64,000 bases of DNA, from positions 389,899-453,898 of the forward strand of contig ML682120.1 in NCBI GenBank assembly GCA_007922195.1, read 5' to 3'. The first letter of the stretch is position 1. Each line of letters starts with the position of its first letter. Under the pieces are notes generated by a model that was not told where the DNA came from, did not search any database, and saw nothing but the letters and a program-made list of their open reading frames with translations. The position numbers and the translations under genes were made by a program. Origin of the DNA: Podocnemis expansa (lineage: Eukaryota > Chordata > Testudines > Podocnemididae). Below are positions 22,935 to 33,779 of this stretch, piece by piece.

Positions 22935-24314
22935 GTGAGAGTTCAATTGAAATATTGAGTGCAATTCTGGTCTCCCATGTTTAAGAAGGATTAATTCAAA
23001 CTGAAACAGGTGCACAGAAGTATAAAAAGGATGATAAGAGGAATGGAAAACCTATTTTACAGGAGAGGTTCAACTAGCTTGCCTTAGTTATCCTAAGCAA
23101 ATGACAGCTAAGGGGAGATATGATTGATTTCTGTGATACATCGGAGGGACAAATACCAAGAAGGGAAAGGACTGACTTAAACGGAACACTGAAGCTGATA
23201 CAGGAACAAATGGATAGAAACAGGCCACAAGTAAGTTTAGACTTGAAATTAGATGGAAGCCTTTAAGTATCAGGACTGAAGTTTTGGAAGACCCTTTCAA
23301 GGGTAGCACTAGGGGAAAAAACTACAACTGGCTTCAATACTGGGATTGATAAGTGTATTGAGAAGACAGTATGATGAGGCCTCCAACAATTACATGTACA
23401 AGATCTGAGACTGCTAATAGGAAACCTCCTCACTGGCCTGAGATGGGACCCTAGATAGGGAGGGCTCTGAGTTATTAAAGAGAATTCTCTGCCTGGCGTG
23501 TGGCTGTTGGGTCTTGCCAAAATGTTCAGGGTCCAGCTGACAACTATATTTGGCACCACGATGGAACTTCCCCTAGGTCAAATTAGCAAAAACCCTGGGA
23601 TGGTTTTGTAATCCTCTACAAAATGGGACATTGGTCACTTGGGCTACTTCTACACTAGCAAATTAGTTCGGACTAAGCTTGAACCCTGTCTACACTAGGC
23701 TTTGCCTAGTTCTAACTAAAAAAAAATTAGTTGGAAATAAGCAAAGCCTAGTTCCAACTAGTTAGTTTGGCTGGTTAGTCCAAACTAACTGCTTAGTTCG
23801 AACTAATTTGCATTGTTAATTCAAACTAGCCCAATGGAGACATGCTAGTTTGAACTAAATAAGTTTGAATTAGTGATTAGTTCAAACTAAGCACAGTTTT
23901 TTAGTTCAAATTAACTTTTAGTTCTAACTAGCCATGCTTTTTTATTTCAAACTAAAAAAATGTGTGACTAGTTAGAACTAAAAAATTAGTTCAAACTAAA
24001 AAACTGTGCATAGTTCGAACTAATTTCAAGCTACTTAGTTCAGACTAATAAAGCCTGAACTAAGCTTTTAGGTGTAGACATAGCCTTGTAGACTTAAATA
24101 AGAGCAAGCAGTGGATTCTCTCTAACTTGAAGTTTTTAAATTGTGCCTTGTCTGGAAGGTACTACACTAGAAGACCCCTCAATTATGGTTCTATGACTTC
24201 AGTAACCCAGTAAGAGGCTATGGGTCTATTGCACAAGTGGGTAGGAGATGTCTTGCAGCCTACATTATGCTGGAGGTCAGACTAGATTGTTCATGGCAGT
24301 TTGTTCTGGCCTTA
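22935..24314 (+). mobile_element. Old CR1-type LINE fragment interrupted by a palindromic element
   Basis: The text runs from a degraded ORF2 end (about 22940-23400) to a CR1-like 3' end (GGAGGTCAGACTAGATTG near 24270-24290). It is split by the element at 23642-24085. A second palindromic element inserted right at its 3' end at 24315. Confidence 0.6.
23642..24085. mobile_element. Palindromic element of TTAGTTCGAACTAA type (TSD TTG)
   Basis: Inverted ends GGCTACTTCTACACTAG and GTGTAGACATAGCC are flanked by TTG (23639-23641, 24086-24088). The interior is almost entirely overlapping inverted repeats of TTAGTTCGAACTAA and variants. It is nested in an old CR1. Confidence 0.75.
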
Positions 24315-24959
24315 GGCTGTGTTCTCATACAGCCAGTTATTTCGATATNNNNNNNNNNNNNNNNNNNNNNNNNNNNNNNNNNNNNNNNNNNNNNNNNNNN
24401 NNNNNNNNNNNNNNNNNNNNNNNNNNNNNNNNNNNNNNNNNNNNNNNNNNNNNNNNNNNNNNNNNNNNNNNNNNNNNNNNNNNNNNNNNNNNNNNNNNNN
24501 NNNNNNNNNNNNNNNNNNNNNNNNNNNNNNNNNNNNNNNNNNNNNNNNNNNNNNNNNNNNNNNNNNNNNNNNNNNNNNNNNNNNNNNNNNNNNNNNNNNN
24601 NNNNNNNNNNNNNNNNNNNNNNNNNNNNNNNNNNNNNNNNNNNNNNNNNNNNNNNNNNNNNNNNNNNNNNNNNNNNNNNNNNNNNNNNNNNNNNNNNNNN
24701 NNNNNNNNNNNNNNNNNNNNNNNNNNNNNNNNNNNNNNNNNNNNNNNNGAAATAACAAAACCGTGTGTAGACATAGCCACTGTGAACTTGCTATTTCACT
24801 TCCGCAGGGGGCTGCAGGCACCGGCGGGGTTCAGGAGAGGTACATGAGGTACAATGGTTCCCGTTGTTTCGAAACAACCGTGTGTCATGTGAACAGGGCA
24901 TTTCTTATTTCGAAACAACCTCTGTTGTTTTGAAATAAGAGTGCTGTGTGAACACAGCC
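24315..24959. mobile_element. Palindromic element of TTTCGAAA type (TSD TTA), contains gap
   Basis: Ends GGCTGTGTTCTCATAC and GTGTGAACACAGCC are inverted, with TTA on each side (24312-24314, 24960-24962). The middle is a 400-bp run of N. The family matches 55408-55807 and 58807-60275. Confidence 0.75.
24349..24748. other. Assembly gap (400 N)
   Basis: Exactly 400 undetermined bases. The gap starts right after the first palindromic arm, so it probably marks a hairpin or repeat the assembler could not cross. True length is unknown. Frames spanning it are meaningless. Confidence 0.99.
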
Positions 24960-24962
24960 TTA

Positions 24963-27020
24963 GACTGAGTTTATTCCTGTGTAGATCCAATTCCTTTGAC
25001 CCCTGCCTCTTCAGCTGACTCTTAATATAAAGCTAAACCTTAGTTCACCTATTTTTTCCTCAAAACAAATTTCCTATCTTCTCCAGGAACATGGATCTGG
25101 ACCTGTAACATGTACCTCTCCTGAGACCATAGTTAAGATTTATTTTAAGGAATGTGTCAGGATGATTTTGAATAACTTCACATTTGAGTAGCAACCATGA
25201 GGTATCATTTTTTCTTACCTCTGGATTCCGTTCCTTTTCACGTTTTATGTGACAACTTGGTTTACACTTCAGCCTCCTTAAGAGATGTACAGTGCAGCAG
25301 TTTTTATTTTAATTGCATATTAAGATTTGCAATTGGACAACACCCACAAACAAGCTTGAAAAGTACATATTGAACATGTTTTGGAAATTTGTTATTTTCA
25401 TATATGAGGAAGGGAAACATAAAGTAGATCAGAGCCTTTTCTAGCTGATCAGTGTATCAGCTTAGACTGGAAGATGATTCCTTCAGAAATTAACTAAACA
25501 AAACAAACAAACAAACAAACAAAAAAGAATTACCCAACCCACAAAAAAATCCCTCTACAAATGATTCTCTTTTTAGTGACAACTTGGAAGTCAAAGAATG
25601 GGAACTGTCTACTAGGGTTCAGGATCAGTGGTAGGTATGTACCACATATTGTCAAGAATACTGCATTTTCTTTCAGATTCTGCCAGACACTGTCTGTCAC
25701 TTCAAAGTGTCTTTGTTTATCTGTACTTAAAATGGAGATGATTACTCTCAATTTCCTCAGAGCTCAGCATATCAAAACATTTCACAAACACTCATTAAGG
25801 TTTTTGAAGCTCAGACTCTTGCATTATTATGATATTAATAGTTTGTGACTGGAAAACACCCTTGTTCTGAGTAATGAAGTGTCTTTTAAAAATGCATGTC
25901 AAGGTGACTTGTGTCATTCCCCTAATCAGGTCACAATTTATAGCTCAGAATCTGGGACCATTTGATTTCCATTAAAGAAGTTTTGTATTTTCTTTTCTTA
26001 TAGATATTCTTCTTCAAAAGTTTAAGAGCAGGAGATCAACTCTTACAAATAAGCACAGCACCACAGAATTTGAAGCTGTTCAGATCATTTAAATCAAAAT
26101 AAGGCTCTTCACCTTAGAGGAAGCATTCTATGGTGTTACATTTTAAGCCATTCTTTTCATGGGAGACAAGATTTCTGCACATTAAGAGTCTCTTTTCTGT
26201 TCATGGATGGAGATCATGTTGCAGTTGCCATAAATGTCCCATGATTTATTACAAAGCATTTACAATGCACTGCTTAGTTTGTCTTCACCTACCACTATTT
26301 CCTCACCACAACTCTGGAGTGACTGCAACAGAGAGAACATGGAGCTTCTGCCGTGATGATCCCCTGATCCCATAGCACTGATGACGTAAGAGCAGGTGGA
26401 TTATAAACTACTGGTTTTCTAATCAACATGAAGGAAAATTCAACCCAGAGCAGACACTCAGCACCAAGGCCTGTTAAGGCCTTTTTTTAAAGCTTAAATG
26501 GTACTTTTATAGTTCTACACTGTCTTTTTGCTAGAGGAAAGCTCAAGTAAACAGCCAGATAAGAAACCCCACTCACAGGAATGTCTCTCATTGATTTCCA
26601 TGGGCAATAGGTCAGAAAACTTGGGGATGCCAGCTTTGAGCATGTGCGCTCTCTGCGAGGAATTCCAGGGAGAACCATGCAATATTCCCAGAATGGCATA
26701 ACAGGACAAAAGAAGGTTCTTCAACTAGACAGCAAATTGGGCAACAGACATAGCTCTGACTATCCATTTGATTCATTTCTTTTGTATTCCCAACACCACC
26801 ACAAGAACGAAACCAGGGTGAAATGAGTCTAATAAAATTTTTGCAAGGAAAGACACCTTTAGTGTGTTGTGTATGTGTCATACTGTGTGAGCCTGACAAC
26901 ACAATAATCCTAAATACAATTACATTAATTGAAAAAATGATGTGAACACTGAAACATGTTTTGAAACAGATTAGAATCTAAAGAAAAAGGGTGTTTCTAC
27001 TTACACAGGAAGCCTGGGAA
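24963..27020 (+). other. Upstream flank of the intact plus-strand EDMTF gene
   Basis: No gene is seen. It contains blocks shared with 35.2-36.4 kb and 55.9-57.4 kb: TTTAGTGACAACTTGG near 25573, ACTGCATTTTCTTTCAGA near 25662, and the GAGTAATGAAGTG block at 25868, about 1.15 kb before the TATA box. An (AAAC)n stretch lies at about 25496-25522. Confidence 0.5.
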
Positions 27021-27024
27021 ATCA

Positions 27025-27088
27025 TATAAAAGTGCTCACAACTCAGGTTTTGTTAACCACTTCTCTTAACTTCTTCTTGGTAACCTCG
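27025..27088 (+). promoter_or_regulatory. EDMTF: TATA box and non-coding exon 1 of the plus-strand EDMTF gene
   Basis: TATAAAA at 27025-27031. The expected start of transcription is near 27055, and exon 1 ends at 27088 before a consensus donor GTAAGT (27089-27094). The intron 27089-27977 (889 bp) ends GTTTCAG. The leader AACCACTTCTCTTAACTTC is nearly identical to the one at 42830-42850. Confidence 0.75.
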
Positions 27089-27999
27089 GTAAGTTGACTG
27101 AATCTTGATTTGACTAAATCTTTCTATACCTATTGAAATGTCATGTTAGTTAGTAATTGAGGACTGGCAATTGCACATAACTTTGTGATATCTGGCTATG
27201 TAAAGTGGGTTTTTCTATTTTAAAAAATGGCATTTGATAAGTTGCAGGCTTTTGTGGATTCATGGTTTAGAAGTTTATGTGGCAATATTAACAGGTACAG
27301 AAATGAACTTGGTCTAGTATGGCAATTTTTACATGCAATAGTAGAAATTTTACATACAAATCTATAATTATGGTAGTTACCTTAGAGCCTTGATTCAGTT
27401 GAACAAAGCTGATTTCTACCCACTCAGGATCTGGTTCTTTGTGTTTTGTTTTCATACAAAAATATCTTCTATTCATTCATTATAAAGTGTTGCTGAATCA
27501 GAAGCTTTAGAAACCAAAGCAGCCTGTGTAATGCAGGAAGGAAGATGTTTGCAAGATGAGACTAAGTCTTCACAAGAGAGCTTTGGGCAGGGGGCTAGAC
27601 TAGATGACTTCCTGAGGTTCCTGATTTAACACTAACAAATTTGTCTCTGCCATGCTGGGGTAAACATTTTGTAAAAAAAACTAAAATCATCGTGCATACA
27701 TAACAGAAATATTTTATATTCTATGTATTTATTCAGGTCAGTGTTCTTGAAACAATGGGATTGAGAAAAGTTAAAAAGTGTTGAGCAGGAGTGAGGCTAA
27801 GAAATAGAAGATTAAGAGAACTAAATGGGAGGGGGAAATGTAGCCAGGAATGGAGGAGCTAGGCCCATCTCCCCCCCACCATTCATGACCCCCTTACAAT
27901 AGTAACTGAATTTTGTCCTTGACATTCCATTGGCTGCAATGCATTATGTTGACTCTTTTACCTGCTGTGTGTTTCAGGTTTTACCTCCAACGCAGAAAG

Positions 28000-28227
28000 A
28001 TGACTTTCCACCACCAGAATATCTCTCATCATTTGAGCTGTGACCCCTGCAGTCATGGCAGCTGGGGTGGTTACGGAGGCCATTATGGCTGCTATAGGCC
28101 ATGGGGTTACTCTAGGCCCTATAGATGTGGGTGGGGCTACAATGATGGCTGCTACTACCCTTATTCTTCCCGATGGGGGCAAGGGTATAGTGATGGCTAT
28201 GGCTATGGCAGGTGTTGGCCATGTTAA
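28000..28227 (+). CDS. EDMTF: EDMTF-like epidermal differentiation protein (75 aa)
   Basis: Predicted structural protein of cornified epidermis. Exon 2 starts at 27978 after GTTTCAG and the ATG at 28000 opens with MTFHHQNISHHLSC, almost the same as the minus-strand gene at 19169. The open frame continues upstream only through intron sequence, so the MTF start is preferred. Residues 20-30 have a single GGYGGHYG unit (doubled in the other gene). The tail holds CYRPWGYSRPY, GWGYNDGCYYPYSSRWG and ends YGRCWPC. About seven cysteines and eleven or so tyrosines in 75 residues suit a cross-linked filament-matrix protein. There are no stops or frameshifts. The gene runs from the TATA box at 27025 to ATTAAA at 28942. 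The name rests on the MTF motif, composition and gene structure, not on a search. Confidence 0.84.
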   Translation: MTFHHQNISHHLSCDPCSHGSWGGYGGHYGCYRPWGYSRPYRCGWGYNDGCYYPYSSRWGQGYSDGYGYGRCWPC

Positions 28228-28941
28228 GTAAAGCCAGCAGGAAAAGCCTAAGGACCAAGCTGACAATGAAAAGCAAAATATGGAAATATGTCTGAGGGTA
28301 TGGGAAATGGCTTTCAGGAAAGCTGATTCATCACAGTTCCCACGGGACTGTGATTGCTCTGCAGTTCTGTAAATTTGTCCTGTATCTGTATTTCCCAATT
28401 TACTCTTTGTAACTGTTAACTCTGATATTCTCTGCTTCTCCTGTAATTATCTGAAAGCCTGAATTCCAATTCTATGAAGGCCCTTTAAGTCACTCTGATG
28501 GTGTAAATGAAGCAGGGGCCTTGAGGTTGGGGGCAAATAACATTTATACTCACTGGAAGGCTTTTAACACTGCAAAGGCGGTCTCACTTGCAAAGAGAAT
28601 TACACCATGGGTGTTTAATCCTTTGCATGAATGTAACCAGTTTGTTTTCTCCTTAACTGTGCTATAGAAATCACATCATGGAAAAGCAGCTTAGCATGCC
28701 ATTCATATTGTGCTTTCTCTCATTTGTCCCTGGCTGGGATGAAACAAGTACATTAAAATGGTTCCACAGAAGATTTGATGATCAAATTCTACAACGGCCA
28801 TAAAGAAAGAAGAACATCTGATGTGAAATATATCACCTTGCAGCAGGTGATTCATTGTAGACTTTCTCAAAAATCTAGACATATACCCTTTCTTCTCAGC
28901 ATTGTTTCTCTCTGTTCCTGTGTATTCTTTTACTCATTCAC

Positions 28942-28947
28942 ATTAAA
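28942..28947 (+). terminator. Likely poly(A) signal of the plus-strand EDMTF gene
   Basis: ATTAAA in CATTCACATTAAATTGATTT, conserved with the three other copies. The 3' UTR of about 720 bases (28228-28960) has no other feature. The downstream flank to 29170 matches 46480-46690. Confidence 0.6.
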
Positions 28948-29177
28948 TTGATTTTGCATTATAATATTACTTTTCTGGTTTTCTTTCTGGCTCCATTCCA
29001 TGTTTACCAACCTCTGTGGCTCAGAGTCAGAGAGCTGCTTAGTTGTCTGACTCCCTTTGAAATAAATGGAAGCGTGAGTAACAATTCACTCCTGTGCCAG
29101 CTGGTAGTGCTCATGCACTACTTAAGTCCTATTAGAGTGCTGTAGTGTGAAGAGAACCAGGGCTGGCAAGCCGCTAT

Positions 29178-29772
29178 GGCTATGTCTACGATTAGCATTT
29201 CAATCCAAATTACTGAATTCAAATTAGTCAGTTCAAATTAATAATTATTAATTTGAATTCAGTAAAGTTAAATTGACATGACCACACCAGAAGCTCCAAT
29301 TCAAATTGGCATGTCCATGGACTGGACTTGCCAATTCGAATTGGAGGGGGGCACCATGTTAGGTGTGGCAAGATGGCCATGTAAACGGCCACTGCCACAG
29401 CAAGTCCCCTGCCAGGGTCTGGCACTCTGAGCCAGGCACAGGGAAAAGCATCCCCTGCCCAGCTCAATCCGCAGTGTGGCGAGAGCTGGGGAGGGGATGC
29501 TTTACCCCAAACCAGGCTCAGAGTGCTAGAGCCTGGCAGGGAAAGTTTCCCCTGAAAGGGGGAGGCTTCTCCCCAGGGAGCCACATGCTGGCAAGGCACC
29601 CCAGTGGGTGGGTCCTGCACAGCTGGCCGCCCACTGGGAAGGCACCCCAGGTGGCAGCTCCTTCACAAGAGGTCCTCAGTTCAAATAGATGAAAGTGGGT
29701 ATGTCCATGCACTTAATAGAATTCAAATTGATGACAGTCAATTCAAATTCTGCTCTAAGTGTAGACATACCC
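29178..29772. mobile_element. Palindromic MITE-like element with GC-rich core
   Basis: Ends GGCTATGTCTACGATT and TGTAGACATACC are inverted. AT-rich arms of CAAATTGA/AATTCAAATT units surround a GC-rich core at about 29340-29680. The target duplication is not clean. Open frames in the core are compositional. Confidence 0.65.
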
Positions 29773-30014
29773 TTTAATTCTAACAGAGGCTTTACTGTGC
29801 AGTTCCCTCTTTGTACCACCTAACCAACTTAGGTATTCCTTCTTGTTCAGAAGAGCTAGACCTTTTCAGTAACAGTTCAATACCTAATAAGAGAAGCTTG
29901 GTTTCTTCCAGGTGGACAATGTTAGCTCTTAAATGGTTGCCTCCTGTACCCCTGGGGTTAGAGAGCAGTCTGGTGTCTCCCCACCCCCCAATTTATTCCA
30001 ACCTCACAACAGCT

Positions 30015-30165
30015 GCTCAGTTAAAAGTCAGGAGTTCTGTGACATTTAAAGACTAACAAATTTATTTATTGCATAAGCTTTCATGGAAGAATATCCCACT
30101 TCAGCAGATGCTCTGAGGATGGGGGAACTTACTAGACTAACACAGCTGCCCCTTTGAAACTCAAT
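30015..30165. mobile_element. Terminal block of a Penelope-like element
   Basis: Contains AGACTAACAAATTTATTTATTGCATAAGCTTTCATGG, the same module (here split for length: AGACTAACAAATTTATTT, then GCATAAGCTTTC) that flanks the retroelement body at 62112-62868 in inverted orientation. A tRNA-derived SINE is the alternative reading. Confidence 0.45.
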
Positions 30166-30240
30166 TCAAAATGTTTCAGATTAATGTTTCAGAAATCTTG
30201 AACAGTATCCCTTTGGTCAGATGTGGCACTATATTCCCCC

Positions 30241-30704
30241 TGTTATGGAAATTGTATAAAGGTCTGTGTGCATCTTAGTGAAATTAGACTAATATAGATT
30301 GGGACTAAAAAACTAATAGTGTAGTAGGCAAAAAAAAAAAAAAATGCAGGATAGCCAAATAACAGAAACAAGGTTCAGTAAAAACTGCTAACTCACCAGC
30401 AAAACAAAGAGCAGTTGTTAGAGAGATAAGTAGACAAGGACATGTCCATGAAGGATAAACAAAGAACTACTGAAGGGAAAGCCTTGTGGTTATCTTGTAA
30501 CATGTATGGTGATGCAGGTTGTTTGTTACACAGTATATAAGCTATAACTCTGACACCATGGGGGTGGGAAGCTTACTGGTTCTGCTGGAACTCTGTAACT
30601 TTCCCCTTCTTGTACAAGAATAAAAACCTTTTCAACCACTGAGTTGTGGTGTCTGGTACTGATTGGCCCACCTAGGCACCCTAAATGGGAATTTTCCCAT
30701 AACA
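30241..30704 (+). mobile_element. Solo LTR of an endogenous retrovirus
   Basis: It begins TGTTATGGAA and ends TTCCCATAACA, perfect short inverted ends of TG...CA type, with CCCC on both sides as a probable 4-bp target duplication. Inside are a TATATAAG box near 30531 and AATAAA at 30619-30624 near the 3' end, in the correct order for a plus-strand LTR. There is no internal viral sequence next to it, so it is a solo LTR. Confidence 0.75.
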
Positions 30705-30815
30705 CCCCAAGTAGGTGTCAATCCACATTTACAGATCTGGTTAATGAAAAGACAAAACAAACTAATCCAAGGAAGTGTGTCTTCCTTGATCTTCCTTCTC
30801 TAGGTTTGCAGGCAA

Positions 30816-30878
30816 TGTGGGTGGGGCTATGACAATTGTTGCTACTACCCTTATTCTTCCCAGTGGGGCCATCATAAA
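30816..30878 (+). pseudogene. EDMTF exon 2 fragment
   Basis: About 60 bases here are close to identical to part of the EDMTF gene at 28129-28185. They translate in one frame as CGWGYDNCCYYPYSSQWG and then lose similarity. There is no start codon, His-rich head or WPC tail, so it is a relic. It sits just after the solo LTR and in no recognisable unit of its own. Confidence 0.7.
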
Positions 30879-31039
30879 ATAAAGTTCCTTAGCTCATGAA
30901 CGAGGTTCTGAGCCCTCTAAATAAAGTCTAAACAAAGTTCTTGTGCCTTCTTGTGCCACTTATCCAGAGTTTAAGAGAGAGACTGCTTCCTAAAGGATGC
31001 TCAGCTGCCAGTCTCCTCTCCCTTATTCACTTTCCTCCT

Positions 31040-31560
31040 GCTGTTTGAACAGTCATTGGGCAGAGCAGGGTATCTCCTAAATTACTCCAATATCCTCTTC
31101 TTTTTGAGTTTCAGGCTGACTTTAAAGGTTTCAGCTTGGGCTCTGGCCCCTCCAGCCTCCTGGCCACTGCCCCAACCACCCCTTGCCTGGCCCTTGAGCT
31201 ACCACCACCCATCTAGCCAGCATCCTACTGCCAGTTCCCCAGCGCCCCCTTCCAGCACCTCACCACACTCACCCAGGGTGCTAGCCAAAACCACTCTTGG
31301 CTGGGCAGGCCTGGGGCTACCATAGTGCAGCATTTTAAATTTTACACACCTGCCTCAGGGCAGGAGCTTTTAAAAAGGTCCTGCTCAGCCCTGACTCTCA
31401 AGCACCCAGGTGAGATGGGGGAAGGCTGGAAGCAGTGGAATGGCTGCTGCAGGGACCTGGCTTGGCGCTAGAGTGGCACCACAGGCCCAGGAGCTCTGCA
31501 TGCTACTTAGAATGAGCCCATGTGCTACCTTTGACACATGTGTCAGGGGTGGCTGACTCC
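31040..31560. other. GC-rich intergenic stretch, probable decayed repeat
   Basis: Pro/Ser-rich frames reflect composition. The right end (CAGGGGTGGCTGACTCC near 31547) resembles a hAT terminus, but I could not pair it with a convincing left end or duplication. Confidence 0.3.
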
Positions 31561-31569
31561 CGCTCTATA

Positions 31570-32370
31570 CCATTCAAAAACAGGTGAAGAAATCATTTCC
31601 ACTATGCTTAGAACTCAAAGATTATTTTATATATTCAAAATGCTGCACTGATTAATTACTCTTATGCTTTGCCTATGATGCAGGTATATATTTCTATTCC
31701 CATTTTACAGATTCCAAAGCAGAGAGAGAAGAAATAATTTGTCTGTGCCTAACAGTAAGTCCCACAATTTGTAAGAAACACACTCTATGGACAAATTTCA
31801 CTCCTAAGTTAAAATGATCACTAATATGGCACCTTATTATTATAAAGAGATTGATTGAAATTTGACTAACCCAGTTAAACCAAAGAAAATAAGTCCAGGG
31901 AGGTACTTAGAATAGCCCTTAGTTTCTAAGACTTGTCTACAATTTCAAAGGCCTCCTGAAAGATGTGAGACACCCTCTGCTCATGATGACCTTACTAGTT
32001 ACAAAACAAATTTTGTTGCACCTTCAGTCTTTCCTGATATGTATTTTCCTAAGTGTTTATGATAGCTAGTCTGTTCTCAGCCTCACCTGGTAGCTATGTC
32101 AGATATTGCAACCACATGAAGTATCTTTGGGGGCACATATCATATAACATTTATGTTAACTTTGTGACAGGGATTGTATGTATTTCTTTGTTTTATTCCT
32201 GTGGAAATTTCATTCAAAAAACAAATGAATCACTAATATTTAAAGAAAATTGGCAACCCAAAATTCTCAGGCAAAGACATAAGAAACATGGCATAACATT
32301 TTTTAAGGTGACCCTATCACTCAGAAATATGGATGTCTTCCAAGAATGAACTATTTTTATTAATATCACG
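31570..32370 (-). pseudogene. EDC-unit remnant: promoter region and exon 1 only
   Basis: Near 31875-31925 the sequence aligns with the exon-1/donor region at 20230-20290 and 52630-52690 (TTGACTAACCCAGTTAAACC). The donor has decayed to GGTTAGT and the TATA box is not recognisable. The shared upstream block lies near 32305. No exon 2 is found on the gene side. Confidence 0.5.
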
Positions 32371-32429
32371 CAGAACTTTGGGGTTTGGGTTTGTTTAATT
32401 GGGTTTCTTTAGTGTGGAGAGAAGATGAC

Positions 32430-32763
32430 AGGGGGGATTAGAATAGTTTTCAAGTACAAAAAAGGTTGCTACAAAAAGGAAGTGGAAAATTGTTCTCATT
32501 AACCTCTGAAGACAGGAAAAGAAGCAATGGGCTTAAACTGAAGTAAGAGAGTTTTAGGTTGGACATTAGGAAAGGGTTGGTAAGCACTGAGACAAATTGA
32601 CTAATCAGGCTGTGGGATCTACATCGTTGGAGGTTTTAAGAACAGGTTAGATAAACAAGTGTCAGGAATGGTCTAGATCTTAATTAGTCCTGCCTTTAGC
32701 ACAGGAGAGTGAACTAAATGACCTATTGAATGTCTTTCCAGTATTACATTTCTATGATTCTAC
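32430..32763 (+). mobile_element. CR1 LINE 3' fragment
   Basis: Shows the C-terminal CR1 ORF2 region (AGGTTGGACATTAGGAAAGG near 32555) and a CR1 3' end finishing CATTTCTATGATTCTA. Heavily mutated. Confidence 0.75.
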
Positions 32764-33479
32764 TAATTCTGAGAAAGTCTCCAAATCTCCAGTACAACTG
32801 TTATCTTCATTACGTACATAAAGAAGCAAGAGGAACATTGAGTTGGTCTCCCAACGAGTCTTTTGCAGGGACAGAATAAAAGCCAGTCATCCTGACAACT
32901 TGTACCACATTTGCCTCTAGGATGAACAGCATTAGACTGCATTACAAGGCATTGGCTATGAATATTGTTGTCTTATTAATTATGTTTTGTAATTTTTGTT
33001 TCCAAATATGCAACACAATTCTATTAGTTCCACAGACTCAGTCAGGTTTTCTTGTTCTAACGGAGAGTGTCTGGATCAATCATTTTCTTCTCTACTTAAA
33101 AACCAAAATTTACTAGATAATATGCTGATCCAATTTAAATTTCCCTTCCACATGTGGAGCTAATAATATTCTAAAGCAATGAGAAGTACATAAATTGCAA
33201 AATTGTCCACTTGTGGTATTCTTTAATAATTTTCAATTTAGAATACAAATAAAGTTGTAATAAGATGCCTGTGTAAAAGTCCATTCCTTGCTACTCTGTC
33301 TTCATCAGACCATGACCATAAAGCAAAATTTTAACTACAGCCTCAGATTTCTCTAAAACATTTTCCCATCTCCTCCAGCCATGAAACCACTGGATTTGTT
33401 CCTTCTCCACTAGCTGAGGGTACAGTTCTGGTTTATTTTGAATACTCTCATAATTTTATGATTTAGATCTTCAAATCAG

Positions 33480-33779
33480 GAACACTGCTATGAGTGGCCT
33501 CACAATATGCCAACATTTTTATGGCTGACTTAGAACAATGATTCCTCCACTTTCATCCCCAAGTGCCACTCCTCTACTTACGCTACACTGATGACATATT
33601 CATCATCTGGATACATGGAAAGGATGCTCTTGAAGATTTTCAGAGCAATTCCAACAATTTCCACTCCACAATCAAACTTAGCCTGGAACACTCCACACAG
33701 AAGATCCACTTTCTGGACACCAGAGTACAAACTAGGGATGGACACATTAACACCACCCTGCACCAAAAGCTTACAGATC
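33480..33779 (+). mobile_element. Penelope-like reverse transcriptase fragment
   Basis: One frame from 33563 reads LRYTDDIFIIWIHGKDALEDF and then STQKIHFLDTRV. The Y-x-DD catalytic box followed by IFIIW, and the downstream HFLDT motif, are typical of vertebrate Penelope-like (Neptune-type) reverse transcriptases. It is cut off at 33780 by a CR1 insertion. Confidence 0.65.

Noticed and set aside
24237..24933. Long open frames through 24.3-24.8 kb
   Set aside because: They are open only because they cross 400 undetermined bases.
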